A DNA stretch of 22,608 bases from SFTH01 sp051878085 (GTDB lineage Bacteria; Bacillota; Clostridia; Christensenellales; Aristaeellaceae), in assembly GCA_051878085.1 (NCBI GenBank), contig JBJEJN010000021.1, forward strand, positions 1 through 22,608, read 5' to 3'. The stretch's first letter is position 1. Each line of letters begins with the position of its first letter. Shown here piece by piece: positions 1 to 6,645 of this stretch. Both the position numbers and the translations under genes were made by a program. A model generated the notes under the pieces. It was not told the origin of the DNA and ran no database searches. It saw only the letters and a list, made by a program, of their open reading frames with translations.

Positions 1-668
1 CGGGTGGTGGCCAGCTCCAGCATCTCGCCGGTCTCCTTCACCGGGTACAGCAGGTGCCAGAAGGAGCCCTTCTGCTCCTCATACTCCACCTCTGCATCGG
101 AGATGGAGGTCTTGCAGCAGGGACACCAGTTGATCATGCGCCAGCCCTGATAGATCAGGCCCTTCTCATACAGGCGCACGAAGGTCTCGCGCACGGCGCG
201 GGACAGGCCGTCGTCCATGGTGAAGCGCTCGCGGTCCCAGTCGCAGGACACACCCAGCTTGCGCAGCTGTTTGACGATGCGTCCGCCGTACTCCTTCTTC
301 CACTCCCAGGTGCGTTCGAGGAACTTCTCGCGGCCCACGTCCTGCTTGGTCAGGCCCTCCTCGGCCAGGGCGTTGACCACCTTCACCTCGGTGGCGATGG
401 CGGCGTGGTCGGTGCCGGGCACCCACAGCGTGGGATCGCCCTTCATGCGGTGGTAGCGAATCAGCACGTCCTGGGGCATTTCGTCCAGGGCGTGGCCCAC
501 GTGCAGCTGGCCGGTGATGTTCGGCGGGGGCATGACGATGGTAAAGGGCTTCTTGTCGGGGTTCTCCACGGGCTTGAACGCACCGGAGCTCTCCCACTTT
601 TCATAGATGCGGGTTTCAATCTGTTGGGGCTGATAGACCTTCTCCATCGTGAATTCCTGTTTTTCCAT
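1..668 (-). CDS. valS: valyl-tRNA synthetase, N-terminal part (cut by window edge)
   Basis: Charges tRNA-Val with valine in the cytoplasm. The visible 222 residues begin MEKQEFTMEK and contain the class I signature as PPPNITG followed by HVGHA (about residues 47-60, the HIGH motif). A block typical of ValRS rather than IleRS or LeuRS follows (GTDHAAIATE, then DWDRERFTMDD). A WCPCC cysteine cluster and ISDAEVEYEE lie near the visible end. The chosen ATG has AGGAGG five bases upstream; a second in-frame Met at residue 8 is less well placed. The gene lies downstream of a T-box leader with a putative valine specifier and a small membrane-protein gene, so it is probably controlled by uncharged tRNA-Val. 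The catalytic C-terminal half is outside the window. Confidence 0.96.
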   Translation of the reverse strand, partial: MEKQEFTMEKVYQPQQIETRIYEKWESSGAFKPVENPDKKPFTIVMPPPNITGQLHVGHALDEMPQDVLIRYHRMKGDPTLWVPGTDHAAIATEVKVVNALAEEGLTKQDVGREKFLERTWEWKKEYGGRIVKQLRKLGVSCDWDRERFTMDDGLSRAVRETFVRLYEKGLIYQGWRMINWCPCCKTSISDAEVEYEEQKGSFWHLLYPVKETGEMLELATT

Positions 669-738
669 AATATCCTCCTGATGTTCTCCCAGCATCGCAG
701 GCGCATTCACCTGCGAGGATGTTGTGCTATATTGATGT

Positions 739-1014
739 TCAGAGCATGATGAGCAGCGCGCCGACAGCGCAGACGGCCAGGGCGATGAGCTTGACTGCGT
801 TGCGCATGCCGTCCGGGGCATCGGGACGCAGCTTTCGGGCGATGGGCCCGGCGCAGAACTCCGCGACCAACCCGGCCAACAGAACCACAAGTCCCGCCGG
901 ATTGATCCGGCTGGCGTCAAAGCCGATTTCGCCGCTTCCCGGCAGCCCCAGCAGCGCAAAGATGCACACCAGCACCAGCAGCAGCGCGACGAGATTGATT
1001 CCACTGTGCTTCAA
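739..1014 (-). CDS. small hydrophobic membrane protein, unknown function
   Basis: A 91-residue protein that I do not recognise. It has about three hydrophobic segments (roughly residues 7-23, 36-52 and 70-90), separated by a short acidic stretch and a basic loop (ARKLRPDAPDGMRN). I chose a TTG start because GGGAGGTGG lies seven bases upstream. A longer reading from a TTG at 1059 would begin inside the T-box terminator stem and is unlikely. It sits between the T-box terminator and valS (70 bases to the valS start, with a 7-bp hairpin at 695-716 in the gap), so it is probably cotranscribed with valS. No catalytic motif is visible. Confidence 0.7.
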   Translation of the reverse strand: MKHSGINLVALLLVLVCIFALLGLPGSGEIGFDASRINPAGLVVLLAGLVAEFCAGPIARKLRPDAPDGMRNAVKLIALAVCAVGALLIML

Positions 1015-1043
1015 GGCCGACCACCTCCCTTCCAAAAATGAAA

Positions 1044-1078
1044 CGCGAAACAAACCCAAAGGGCGGGTCTGTTCCGCG
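1044..1078 (-). terminator. T-box leader intrinsic terminator (valS operon)
   Basis: On the minus strand, CGCGGAACAGACCC pairs with GGGTTTGTTTCGCG across a 7-base loop, giving a 14-bp stem with two G-U pairs. It is followed by TTTCATTTTT. The 5' arm shares CGCGG with the T-box antiterminator motif, as expected for mutually exclusive folds. Confidence 0.88.
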
Positions 1079-1262
1079 GTACCACCTTATTCACCCGGAA
1101 ATCCGGGCCTCTCTGCGCGTTCAGGGGCGCACCCCGCGCGGCTAATCCGTTCACCGCGCCGCCTCCGAAGCGACCTTCGCCCTCCGCCCTTCCAAGCGGC
1201 CTCTCAGCCCGTGAGCCGCTCTCTCTTGGGATGCGCAAGGACTACTCCTCTTCATCATCAGC
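1074..1262 (-). promoter_or_regulatory. T-box riboswitch, putative valine (GUC) specifier
   Basis: Read on the minus strand. The region contains GAGGAGTAGT (AGTA bulge region), AAGAGAG, and a GAAG-GTC-G-CTTC-GGAG block. In this position other T-boxes carry the specifier codon, so the putative specifier is GTC (Val) at 1174-1172. Hairpins CCCGG/CCGGG (1094-1107) and GGGG/CCCC follow, then the T-box core GGTGGTACCGCGG at 1086-1074. Known family behaviour: uncharged tRNA stabilises the antiterminator and lets transcription proceed into the operon. The 5' end and the promoter are probably lost in the N gap. The specifier is assigned by pattern and by the downstream valS; I have not folded the RNA. 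Confidence 0.88.
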
Positions 1263-1362
1263 NNNNNNNNNNNNNNNNNNNNNNNNNNNNNNNNNNNNNN
1301 NNNNNNNNNNNNNNNNNNNNNNNNNNNNNNNNNNNNNNNNNNNNNNNNNNNNNNNNNNNNNN
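1263..1362. other. assembly gap (100 N)
   Basis: Exactly 100 unresolved bases, the usual placeholder for a scaffold gap of unknown size. It separates the valS T-box leader from the end of the upstream minus-strand operon. The true distance, and anything encoded in between, is unknown. Translations running through this gap are artefacts. Confidence 0.97.
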
Positions 1363-1401
1363 GAATTGGGCGAACGCACCCGTTTTTTAACCCGTTGCGC
1401 G

Positions 1402-1701
1402 TCAGACGCCGTCGAAGTAATTCCGGGGATCGTTGCTGCGGCGGGTCTTGCCGTCGTCCTCCAGATACTCGATCTCCAGCTTCTGAAAGGGCACGTCCTC
1501 CATGAAGTGCTCCGGCAGGAAGGCCGTGTGCCGGAAGTCGGCAAATTCGCGCTCGTGCTTGCGCAGCCATATGGGACAGGGGATGTCAAACTCGCGGCAC
1601 AGCTCGGTCAGGGCCTCCTCCACCTCCTGCGGCGCACACTCCGCCGTCGCCTGACGGCTGATGCGGTGCTTTTCGATGATCTTCGCCCAGAGTCTCGCCA
1701 T
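1402..1701 (-). CDS. conserved hypothetical small protein
   Basis: A 99-residue soluble protein starting MARLWAKIIEKHRISRQAT. I recognise it only as the kind of small conserved hypothetical found in Clostridia and cannot assign a function. It is rich in charged and aromatic residues (CPIWLRKHEREFADFRHTAF, then FMEDVPFQKLEIEYLEDDG), ends RRSNDPRNYFDGV, and has no membrane segment or signal peptide. CGGAGG about nine bases before the ATG fixes the start. It is the last gene of the carboxypeptidase/M23 operon (37 bases after the M23 stop). After its stop a short GGG/CCC hairpin runs into the N gap, so any terminator is not fully visible. Confidence 0.78.
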   Translation of the reverse strand: MARLWAKIIEKHRISRQATAECAPQEVEEALTELCREFDIPCPIWLRKHEREFADFRHTAFLPEHFMEDVPFQKLEIEYLEDDGKTRRSNDPRNYFDGV

Positions 1702-1738
1702 GCTTTCTTCCTCCGTTCCTCTGTCTCCCCAGCGGAAA

Positions 1739-2431
1739 TTACCCCTCCATTATACATATGGATGCGGAATTCGTCAATCTGTTCTCCTGCGCGTACCGGG
1801 CAAAATCCGCCGCCTCGCCGTCCAGATACAGTTCGAGGTGGAGATGCGCACCCGCGTCCACCTCGCCGGGCATACTCGTGTCCGCCGTGCCGATCGCATC
1901 GCCCAGCTCCAGCTCTACGCCGGGCTGGATGTTCTCCGCTGGTTCTATCGACGCGTAGCGCATCAGCGTGCCGTCGCTCTCCACCTCTACGAACCCACCG
2001 TAGACTCCGCTCTCGCCCACCGTGCGCACGGTTCCTTCCCGCAGGCACAGTACGCCGCCCGCACAGGCGTAGTCCACCGCGGGGTGGGTCTCCCACATCC
2101 CCAGCTCCGCGCGCCACTGGGGCGCATCCGAGAAGCCGCGCAGCATCTCCCATTCCTCCGGGAGCAGAACCTCCGACGCAGGCTCCTCCATTTCGAGCAC
2201 ATCCACCGCATCCGCTGCGGGCAGCACCAGCGCATCCGCATCCTCTCTGTCCGCGCGGTAGATCTCCGCCGCCCGGGCGATGGCACACAGTGCGACCACC
2301 ACCAGGGCATAGTACGCGATTCGACCGCCGTTGCGCTTTACAAAAGCAAGAATCGACTGCGCGCAGCGACGGGCGCGCTCCCGCAGGCCGTGCAGCGCTG
2401 TGGGAAACCTTCTGATTGAACGCAAATCCAT
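1739..2431 (-). CDS. membrane-anchored M23 (LytM-fold) peptidase, SpoIIQ-like
   Basis: A 230-residue protein with a basic cytoplasmic N-terminus, one membrane helix (about residues 37-55, IAYYALVVVALCAIARAA), an acidic linker, and a C-terminal M23/LytM domain (about 90-225). The zinc-ligand pattern looks intact: H116-x-x-x-D120 in THPAVDY, and H196-x-H198 in GAHLHLE. The block FSDAPQW...LGMWETHPAVDY resembles SpoIIQ-type clostridial M23 proteins. It may therefore be a sporulation channel or wall-remodelling protein, but the sequence does not prove this. The start at 2431 is set by AGGAGGG eight bases upstream; a longer reading to 2488 would run through the hairpin. It follows the D,D-carboxypeptidase by 75 bases on the same strand, consistent with a peptidoglycan-maturation operon. 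Confidence 0.85.
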   Translation of the reverse strand: MDLRSIRRFPTALHGLRERARRCAQSILAFVKRNGGRIAYYALVVVALCAIARAAEIYRADREDADALVLPAADAVDVLEMEEPASEVLLPEEWEMLRGFSDAPQWRAELGMWETHPAVDYACAGGVLCLREGTVRTVGESGVYGGFVEVESDGTLMRYASIEPAENIQPGVELELGDAIGTADTSMPGEVDAGAHLHLELYLDGEAADFARYAQENRLTNSASICIMEG

Positions 2432-2435
2432 GACA

Positions 2436-2479
2436 AAATCCCTCCTCTTCTCCCAGAATGGGAAGATTTGGAGGGATTT
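2436..2479 (-). promoter_or_regulatory. stem-loop overlapping the ribosome binding site of the M23 gene
   Basis: On the minus strand, AAATCCCTCC (2479-2470) pairs perfectly with GGAGGGATTT (2445-2436). An inner helix, TCTTCCC with GGGAgAAGA, closes on an ATTCT loop. The 3' arm is the Shine-Dalgarno sequence of the M23 gene. It could tune translation, or it could act as a weak attenuator between the two genes, since TTT follows the stem. Confidence 0.65.
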
Positions 2480-2506
2480 ATACATCATTATGGAGTTTTT
2501 TTGAGC

Positions 2507-4102
2507 TCAGCGCGGCCTGCGGCGGTCGTAGCTGCCGGAGCGCGTGCCGCTACGGCCGGACGATGTGCGGGATGGCGGCGTGCGCGTGCCGCTGCGGCCC
2601 GTGGAGCCGGAGGTGCTGCGCGGGCGGCGCGTAGGCTCGTCGTAGGGATCCCGGCGGTGGGGCTGCGCGACCGACTGCTGGCGGCGCTGGTACTCCCGGC
2701 GACGCTGCTCGTAGATCATGCGCCGTCTGCGCTGCTTCGCGGCCCTGCGGCTCAGCGCCAGGATGATGATCAGCACGATCAGCACGGCAAGCACGGCAAG
2801 CAGCGCCAGGAAGATCCGGTTGCTGAAGATGCGCAGGAAGGGGAAGTAATCCAGCAGCGTGGGCGGGTCGATCTGCTCCGCCACGTCACGCCCGGCAACC
2901 ACCTTCGCAGTCACGATGCTGCCCGTGGAGGCGTCCAGATAGCTGAAATCGCCGATGATCTCGCCCTTCGAGATCGGTGCGGTGAGGGATTCGCGGGTGA
3001 GCTGGATGCTGGCCTTGCTGCAGAAGTCCGAAACCGCATCGTTCAGGGCGGTTGCGCTGTTGCGCTCCACCATGCGCAGGTAGCTGGTGTCGCTGATCTG
3101 CGCGATCTCCAGATCCAGCCTGCCGCCGTAGGGATCGTCCTTGCTGGCATTGGAGATCACCACGTTCGCAAGCTGGCTCTCCGCGACCTCGAACATCTGA
3201 TCCAGGGTGTAGGTATCGTAGCAGGTCCAGCCGTAGTCGAACAGGCGCGTGGTGTCGATCCAGCGGTATTCCTCCTCCTCGGTCTTGGCCGACTTCAGCG
3301 CCACGGAGATCAGCGTCGCGCCGTCCTTCTCCGCCGCGCCGACGAAGCATTCGCCCGCAGCGCTGGTGGTACCGGTCTTGACGCCGATGCAGCCCTCGTA
3401 GTAGAACTTGGACGTGGGCTTCATGATCTCGTACTTGGAGACGAGATTCAGTTCGCCGCGCTCGTTTACGGTGATGGTTCCCCGGTAGTTGTTCACGATC
3501 TGCCGGAAGGTCGCATTCTTCATGGCCTCGCTGGTGATCAGGGCCAGATCGTAGGCGGTGGTGTAGTGGTTCTCGTCGGTGTAGCCGTGGGCATTGGCGA
3601 AGTGGGTGTCCGTGCAGCCGATCTCCGCCGCGCGGCGGTTCATCAGCTCAACGAAGCTGTCCACCGAGCCGGAAACCAGCACGGCTACCGCGTTCGCGCC
3701 GTCGTTGCCGGAGGCAAGCATGAAGCCCAGCAGCAGATCACCGAAGCTCATGGTCTCGCCGGGGTACACGGGGATCAGGGAGCTGTCGCCGGGGATGTCT
3801 GCCGCAGCCTGGGGAATGGCGATCTGCTGCTCCAGCGGGATGCCGCTCTCGATGCCCAGCAGCAGCGTCATGATCTTCGTGGTGCTGGCAGGGTTCATGC
3901 GGTCGCGCTCGTTCTTGCCGAAGAGCACGTCGCCGGAGGTCGCGTCCATCAGCACGGCCGCCTGGGAATAGAGCATGTCCGAGGACAGCTGCGCGGGGTT
4001 GGCTGCGTCGTAGTCCTCGGGCGTGCGCGCAAGCGCCGGCGCGGCCAGCGCGACGGCGAGTATCAATATCAGTGAAAGCAGCGCAGAGAGCTTGCGGTGC
4101 AT
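2507..4102 (-). CDS. serine-type D-Ala-D-Ala carboxypeptidase (S11, PBP5/DacF family)
   Basis: Removes the terminal D-Ala from peptidoglycan stem pentapeptides outside the membrane. The 531 residues are organised as a signal peptide with ALA-type cleavage near residue 26, then the S11 catalytic domain. Its three motifs are S73-T-T-K76, S131-G-N133 and K242-T-G244. The PBP5-type C-terminal beta domain follows (about 300-410), then a true transmembrane helix (429-450) in place of the usual amphipathic anchor. The last 81 residues form a very basic Arg/Ser/Thr/Gly-rich tail that should be cytoplasmic. That tail is longer than in textbook DacA/DacF. The start is supported by GGAGG ten bases upstream. 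It is first in a minus-strand operon with the M23 gene and has a good promoter at 4216-4188. B. subtilis dacF is sporulation-linked, and the SpoIIQ-like neighbour would fit, but a vegetative role is equally possible. Confidence 0.94.
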   Translation of the reverse strand: MHRKLSALLSLILILAVALAAPALARTPEDYDAANPAQLSSDMLYSQAAVLMDATSGDVLFGKNERDRMNPASTTKIMTLLLGIESGIPLEQQIAIPQAAADIPGDSSLIPVYPGETMSFGDLLLGFMLASGNDGANAVAVLVSGSVDSFVELMNRRAAEIGCTDTHFANAHGYTDENHYTTAYDLALITSEAMKNATFRQIVNNYRGTITVNERGELNLVSKYEIMKPTSKFYYEGCIGVKTGTTSAAGECFVGAAEKDGATLISVALKSAKTEEEEYRWIDTTRLFDYGWTCYDTYTLDQMFEVAESQLANVVISNASKDDPYGGRLDLEIAQISDTSYLRMVERNSATALNDAVSDFCSKASIQLTRESLTAPISKGEIIGDFSYLDASTGSIVTAKVVAGRDVAEQIDPPTLLDYFPFLRIFSNRIFLALLAVLAVLIVLIIILALSRRAAKQRRRRMIYEQRRREYQRRQQSVAQPHRRDPYDEPTRRPRSTSGSTGRSGTRTPPSRTSSGRSGTRSGSYDRRRPR

Positions 4103-4187
4103 AGCTGCGATTCCTCCATCTCCCGGTGGGCGATTTTTCCATTTGGACGCATCCGAAGCGCCTTTCGTTCCAGATTACATCCATTTT

Positions 4188-4216
4188 ATTATAGCATTTG
4201 CCGCTTCTTTTGTACA
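4188..4216 (-). promoter_or_regulatory. sigma-A-type promoter of the carboxypeptidase operon
   Basis: Minus strand: -35 TGTACA (4216-4211), 17-bp spacer, -10 TATAAT (4193-4188) preceded by TGC (an extended -10). It lies about 86 bases before the ATG. The wider 4103-4460 gap has no gene; it holds this promoter, an AT-rich stretch, and the control sites of the opposite operon. Confidence 0.75.
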
Positions 4217-4262
4217 GCGGCCCCCGGAAAACCTAACAAAAACAGCAATTCCCCTTCAAAGA

Positions 4263-4292
4263 GACACAGATCGACACAAATTGACACGAATT
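4263..4292. repeat. three tandem 10-bp repeats upstream of the two-component operon
   Basis: GACACAGATC, GACACAAATT and GACACGAATT follow one another without a gap, one per helical turn. The opposite strand reads TGTGTC at 10-bp intervals. OmpR-family regulators typically bind direct repeats with 10-11 bp spacing, so this may be a self-recognition site for the adjacent regulator. The repeat is visible; the binding role is inferred. Confidence 0.55.
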
Positions 4293-4355
4293 TCATCTCA
4301 AAGCGTATCAAAGCTGTAACCGAAATGGAAAATTCCAACATTTACAAGAGCGCCC

Positions 4356-4384
4356 TTGAAATATCGGCACCTCTCGTGTATAAT
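4356..4384 (+). promoter_or_regulatory. sigma-A-type promoter of the two-component operon
   Basis: -35 TTGAAA (4356-4361), exact 17-bp spacer, -10 TATAAT (4379-4384). The predicted start near 4391 leaves a leader of about 70 bases before the GTG start codon. Confidence 0.82.
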
Positions 4385-4406
4385 AATATTGACGAAATCA
4401 TGAAGC

Positions 4407-4419
4407 TGTAATGTTTACA
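4407..4419. promoter_or_regulatory. inverted repeat in the two-component operon leader
   Basis: TGTAA-TGT-TTACA, a perfect 5-bp inverted repeat about 16 bases after the predicted transcription start. It is operator-like in size and position. TGTAA-type half-sites are typical of PhoP/WalR-class regulators, but those are usually direct repeats, so the role is uncertain. Confidence 0.35.
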
Positions 4420-4460
4420 TAATTCTTTTTCAGGAAAGACTGCAATCTGGAGGTCGCAAA

Positions 4461-5153
4461 GTGGCAAAAAGAATCTTGATCGTCGATGACGAGCCATTGA
4501 TCGTAAAAGGTTTGAAATATTCCCTGGAGTCGGACGGTTACGAGACGGACTCCGCTGCGGACGGCGAGGAGGCCGTCAACAAGTTCTTCGCGGGGCAGTA
4601 CGATCTGGTGCTGCTGGACGTGATGCTGCCCAAGATCGAGGGTCTGGAGGTGTGCCAGCGCATCCGCGAGCGCAGCAACGTGCCGATCATCATGCTCACC
4701 GCCAAGGGCGACGACATGGACAAGATCCTCGGCCTGGAGTACGGCGCGGACGACTACATGACCAAGCCCTTCAACATTCTGGAGGTCAAGGCCCGGATCA
4801 AGACCATCTTCCGCCGCACCGCCATGACCCAGCGGGATTCCGGCCAGCGCATCATCACCGTGCGGGACATGCAGCTGAACCTGAACAACCGCAGCGTGAC
4901 CGTGGGTGGCAAGGAGGTCAACCTCACCGCGAAGGAATTCGACCTGCTGCAGCTGTTCGCGACGAACCGCGGCAAGGTGTTCAGCCGCGAAAACCTGCTT
5001 GAGACCATCTGGAAGTACGACTACCTGGGCGATCTGCGCACCGTGGACGTGCACATCCGGCGCCTGCGCGAGAAGATCGAGCGCGTGCCCAGCCAGCCGG
5101 AGTACATCTTCACCAAGTGGGGAGTTGGCTACTATTTTACTGACAAGGATTAA
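4461..5153 (+). CDS. OmpR/PhoB-family response regulator (WalR/PhoP-like)
   Basis: A 230-residue DNA-binding response regulator. The receiver domain (residues 1-120) has the acidic pocket D9-D10, the phospho-acceptor D53 in LVLLDVMLP, switch residue T80 (IIMLTAKG) and K102 (MTKPF). The C-terminal winged helix (about 130-228) has the family-typical LTAKEFDLLQLFATNRGKVFSRENLLE, RTVDVHIRRLREKIE and GVGYYF. The start is GTG with CTGGAGGT seven bases upstream. It overlaps the sensor kinase downstream and is presumably its partner. Overall resemblance is to the WalR/PhoP branch, but the target genes cannot be read from the protein. The adjacent cell-wall operon is a natural candidate. Confidence 0.95.
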   Translation: MAKRILIVDDEPLIVKGLKYSLESDGYETDSAADGEEAVNKFFAGQYDLVLLDVMLPKIEGLEVCQRIRERSNVPIIMLTAKGDDMDKILGLEYGADDYMTKPFNILEVKARIKTIFRRTAMTQRDSGQRIITVRDMQLNLNNRSVTVGGKEVNLTAKEFDLLQLFATNRGKVFSRENLLETIWKYDYLGDLRTVDVHIRRLREKIERVPSQPEYIFTKWGVGYYFTDKD

Positions 5154-6609
5154 AAAGAACTTCTATTCCATTCGCTGGAAGATCGTGCTCTCCTACCTGC
5201 TGATCATCGTCGTGGCGTTCTCCGCCGTGGCAATCTCGCTGGTTCAGCTGGTGGGCGAGTACTTCTTCAATCAGCGCATTCGTGACGACCAGAGAATCGC
5301 AGAGACGCTCGCAGAGCAGACCGGCGAATCTCTGGTTTCACTTGATATGGACACACTCTACTCCCTCGCGCGCGGCACAGCGGATGAAAACGCCGGGCGC
5401 GTGCTTGTTGTGGACGCCTACGGCGTGGTGCAGCTGGACACCCAGTCGCAGCTTTCCGGCACCCGCTTCTACAATCAGGAGGTCGCAAACGTGCTCTCCG
5501 GCGCGCAGAGCGACTACGGCTTCTACGATTCCGGTGCAAGCGGCAACTTCTGGCTGCGCTCGGCGCTCTCCTTCTATGAAAACGTCAGCTCCATGAACGG
5601 CCTCTACGCCCACGCCATCTTCTCGGGAGAAAGACAGGTGGGCGCGCTGGTGTACATCTCCACCGTGCAGGAGATCTACGAAAACCTGCACAGCATCCAG
5701 TGGAAGATTCTCAGCTGGCTGGTGGTGGTGGCGCTGCTGGTGCTGATCCTCAGCATGTTCGTGATGCGCATCTTCACCCGTCCCATCGGCGAACTGAGCG
5801 AGGGCATCCGCAAGATGACCGGCGGCGACCTCTCCGCACGGGTGAACGTGCGCGGCAGGAACGAATTCTCCGAGCTTGCCCGGGCCTTCAACTCCATGTC
5901 GGAGAAGATCGAGGCCCTGGACAAGACCCGCAGCCAGTTCGTCTCCAACGCCTCCCATGAGCTCAAGACCCCGCTGAGCACCATGAAGATCCTGATCGAG
6001 ACGCTGCTGTATCAGGATCCCGTGGATCCGGCGATGACCAAGGACTTCCTGGGCGATGTGAACGCAGAAATCGACCGCCTGAACCGCATCGTTTCCGACC
6101 TTCTGACCCTGGTGAACATGGACAGCGGCGGCATGCAGCTGAACCTGACCGACATGCGCCTGAACGAGCTTCTGGAGGAGCAGGTGAAGCGCCTGCTGCC
6201 CCTCGCCCGTGAGAACGGCATCGAGATCAACCTCTCCATGAAGGAGGAGGTGCGCGTCAGCGGCGACAGTCTGAAGCTCCAGCAGGTGATCTACAACGTC
6301 ATCGACAACGCCATCAAGTACACCCCCAGAGGCGGCGAGGTGGAGACCACGCTCACCCGCAGTGGCAGGAAGGCCGTCATCCGCATCGCGGACACCGGCA
6401 TCGGCATCCCGGCGGAGGACCTCCCCCACATCTTTGACCGCTTCTACCGCGTGGACAAGGCCCGCTCCCGCGCCACGGGTGGAACCGGTCTGGGCCTGTC
6501 CATCGTCAAGCAGATCGTGCAGATGCACGGCGGCGACATCCGGGCAAGCAGCGCCGAGGGCAAGGGCACGACCTTTGAGATCGAGCTGCCGGTGCAGCAG
6601 GCGCAGTGA
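5125..6609 (+). CDS. sensor histidine kinase with extracytoplasmic sensor domain
   Basis: About 494 residues: TM1 (17-43), an extracytoplasmic sensor region of about 150 residues (44-190), TM2 (194-216), HAMP (217-270), HisKA with H278 in SNASHELKTPLS, and HATPase_c with N394 in NVIDNAIKYT. The ATP-lid boxes DTGIGIP and GGTGLGLSI are also present. There is no PAS domain between HAMP and HisKA, unlike B. subtilis WalK. The start is uncertain. No ATG is suitably placed, and the candidates are TTG at 5125 and CTG at 5140, both inside the regulator's 3' end. This implies translational coupling. I give 5125 as the nearest conventional start codon. All catalytic motifs look intact. Confidence 0.93.
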   Translation: MATILLTRIKKNFYSIRWKIVLSYLLIIVVAFSAVAISLVQLVGEYFFNQRIRDDQRIAETLAEQTGESLVSLDMDTLYSLARGTADENAGRVLVVDAYGVVQLDTQSQLSGTRFYNQEVANVLSGAQSDYGFYDSGASGNFWLRSALSFYENVSSMNGLYAHAIFSGERQVGALVYISTVQEIYENLHSIQWKILSWLVVVALLVLILSMFVMRIFTRPIGELSEGIRKMTGGDLSARVNVRGRNEFSELARAFNSMSEKIEALDKTRSQFVSNASHELKTPLSTMKILIETLLYQDPVDPAMTKDFLGDVNAEIDRLNRIVSDLLTLVNMDSGGMQLNLTDMRLNELLEEQVKRLLPLARENGIEINLSMKEEVRVSGDSLKLQQVIYNVIDNAIKYTPRGGEVETTLTRSGRKAVIRIADTGIGIPAEDLPHIFDRFYRVDKARSRATGGTGLGLSIVKQIVQMHGGDIRASSAEGKGTTFEIELPVQQAQ

Positions 6610-6645
6610 CGCCTGCGACTTCAACCAGTGGAGGAAAGTGAAACC

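Noticed and set aside
695..716. 7-bp hairpin (TCGCAGG/CCTGCGA) between the small membrane gene and valS as a terminator
   Set aside because: No U-tract and a short stem; it lies inside what should be one transcript.
1015..1059. Upstream TTG extension of the small membrane protein
   Set aside because: It would start inside the T-box terminator stem; the TTG at 1014 has a well-placed GGGAGGTGG.
1231..2415. Plus-strand frame running through the N gap
   Set aside because: Crosses 100 unknown bases and is antisense to the M23 and small hypothetical genes.
2468..4075. Long plus-strand reading frame of 535 codons
   Set aside because: Antisense to the D,D-carboxypeptidase, which has SxxK, SGN and KTG motifs, a signal peptide and an RBS. 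The opposite frame is Ala/Val/Gly/His-rich with no domain, as expected from GC-rich antisense.
5338..6624. Minus-strand frame of 428 codons opposite the sensor kinase
   Set aside because: His/Leu/Ala-rich shadow of a kinase with intact catalytic boxes.
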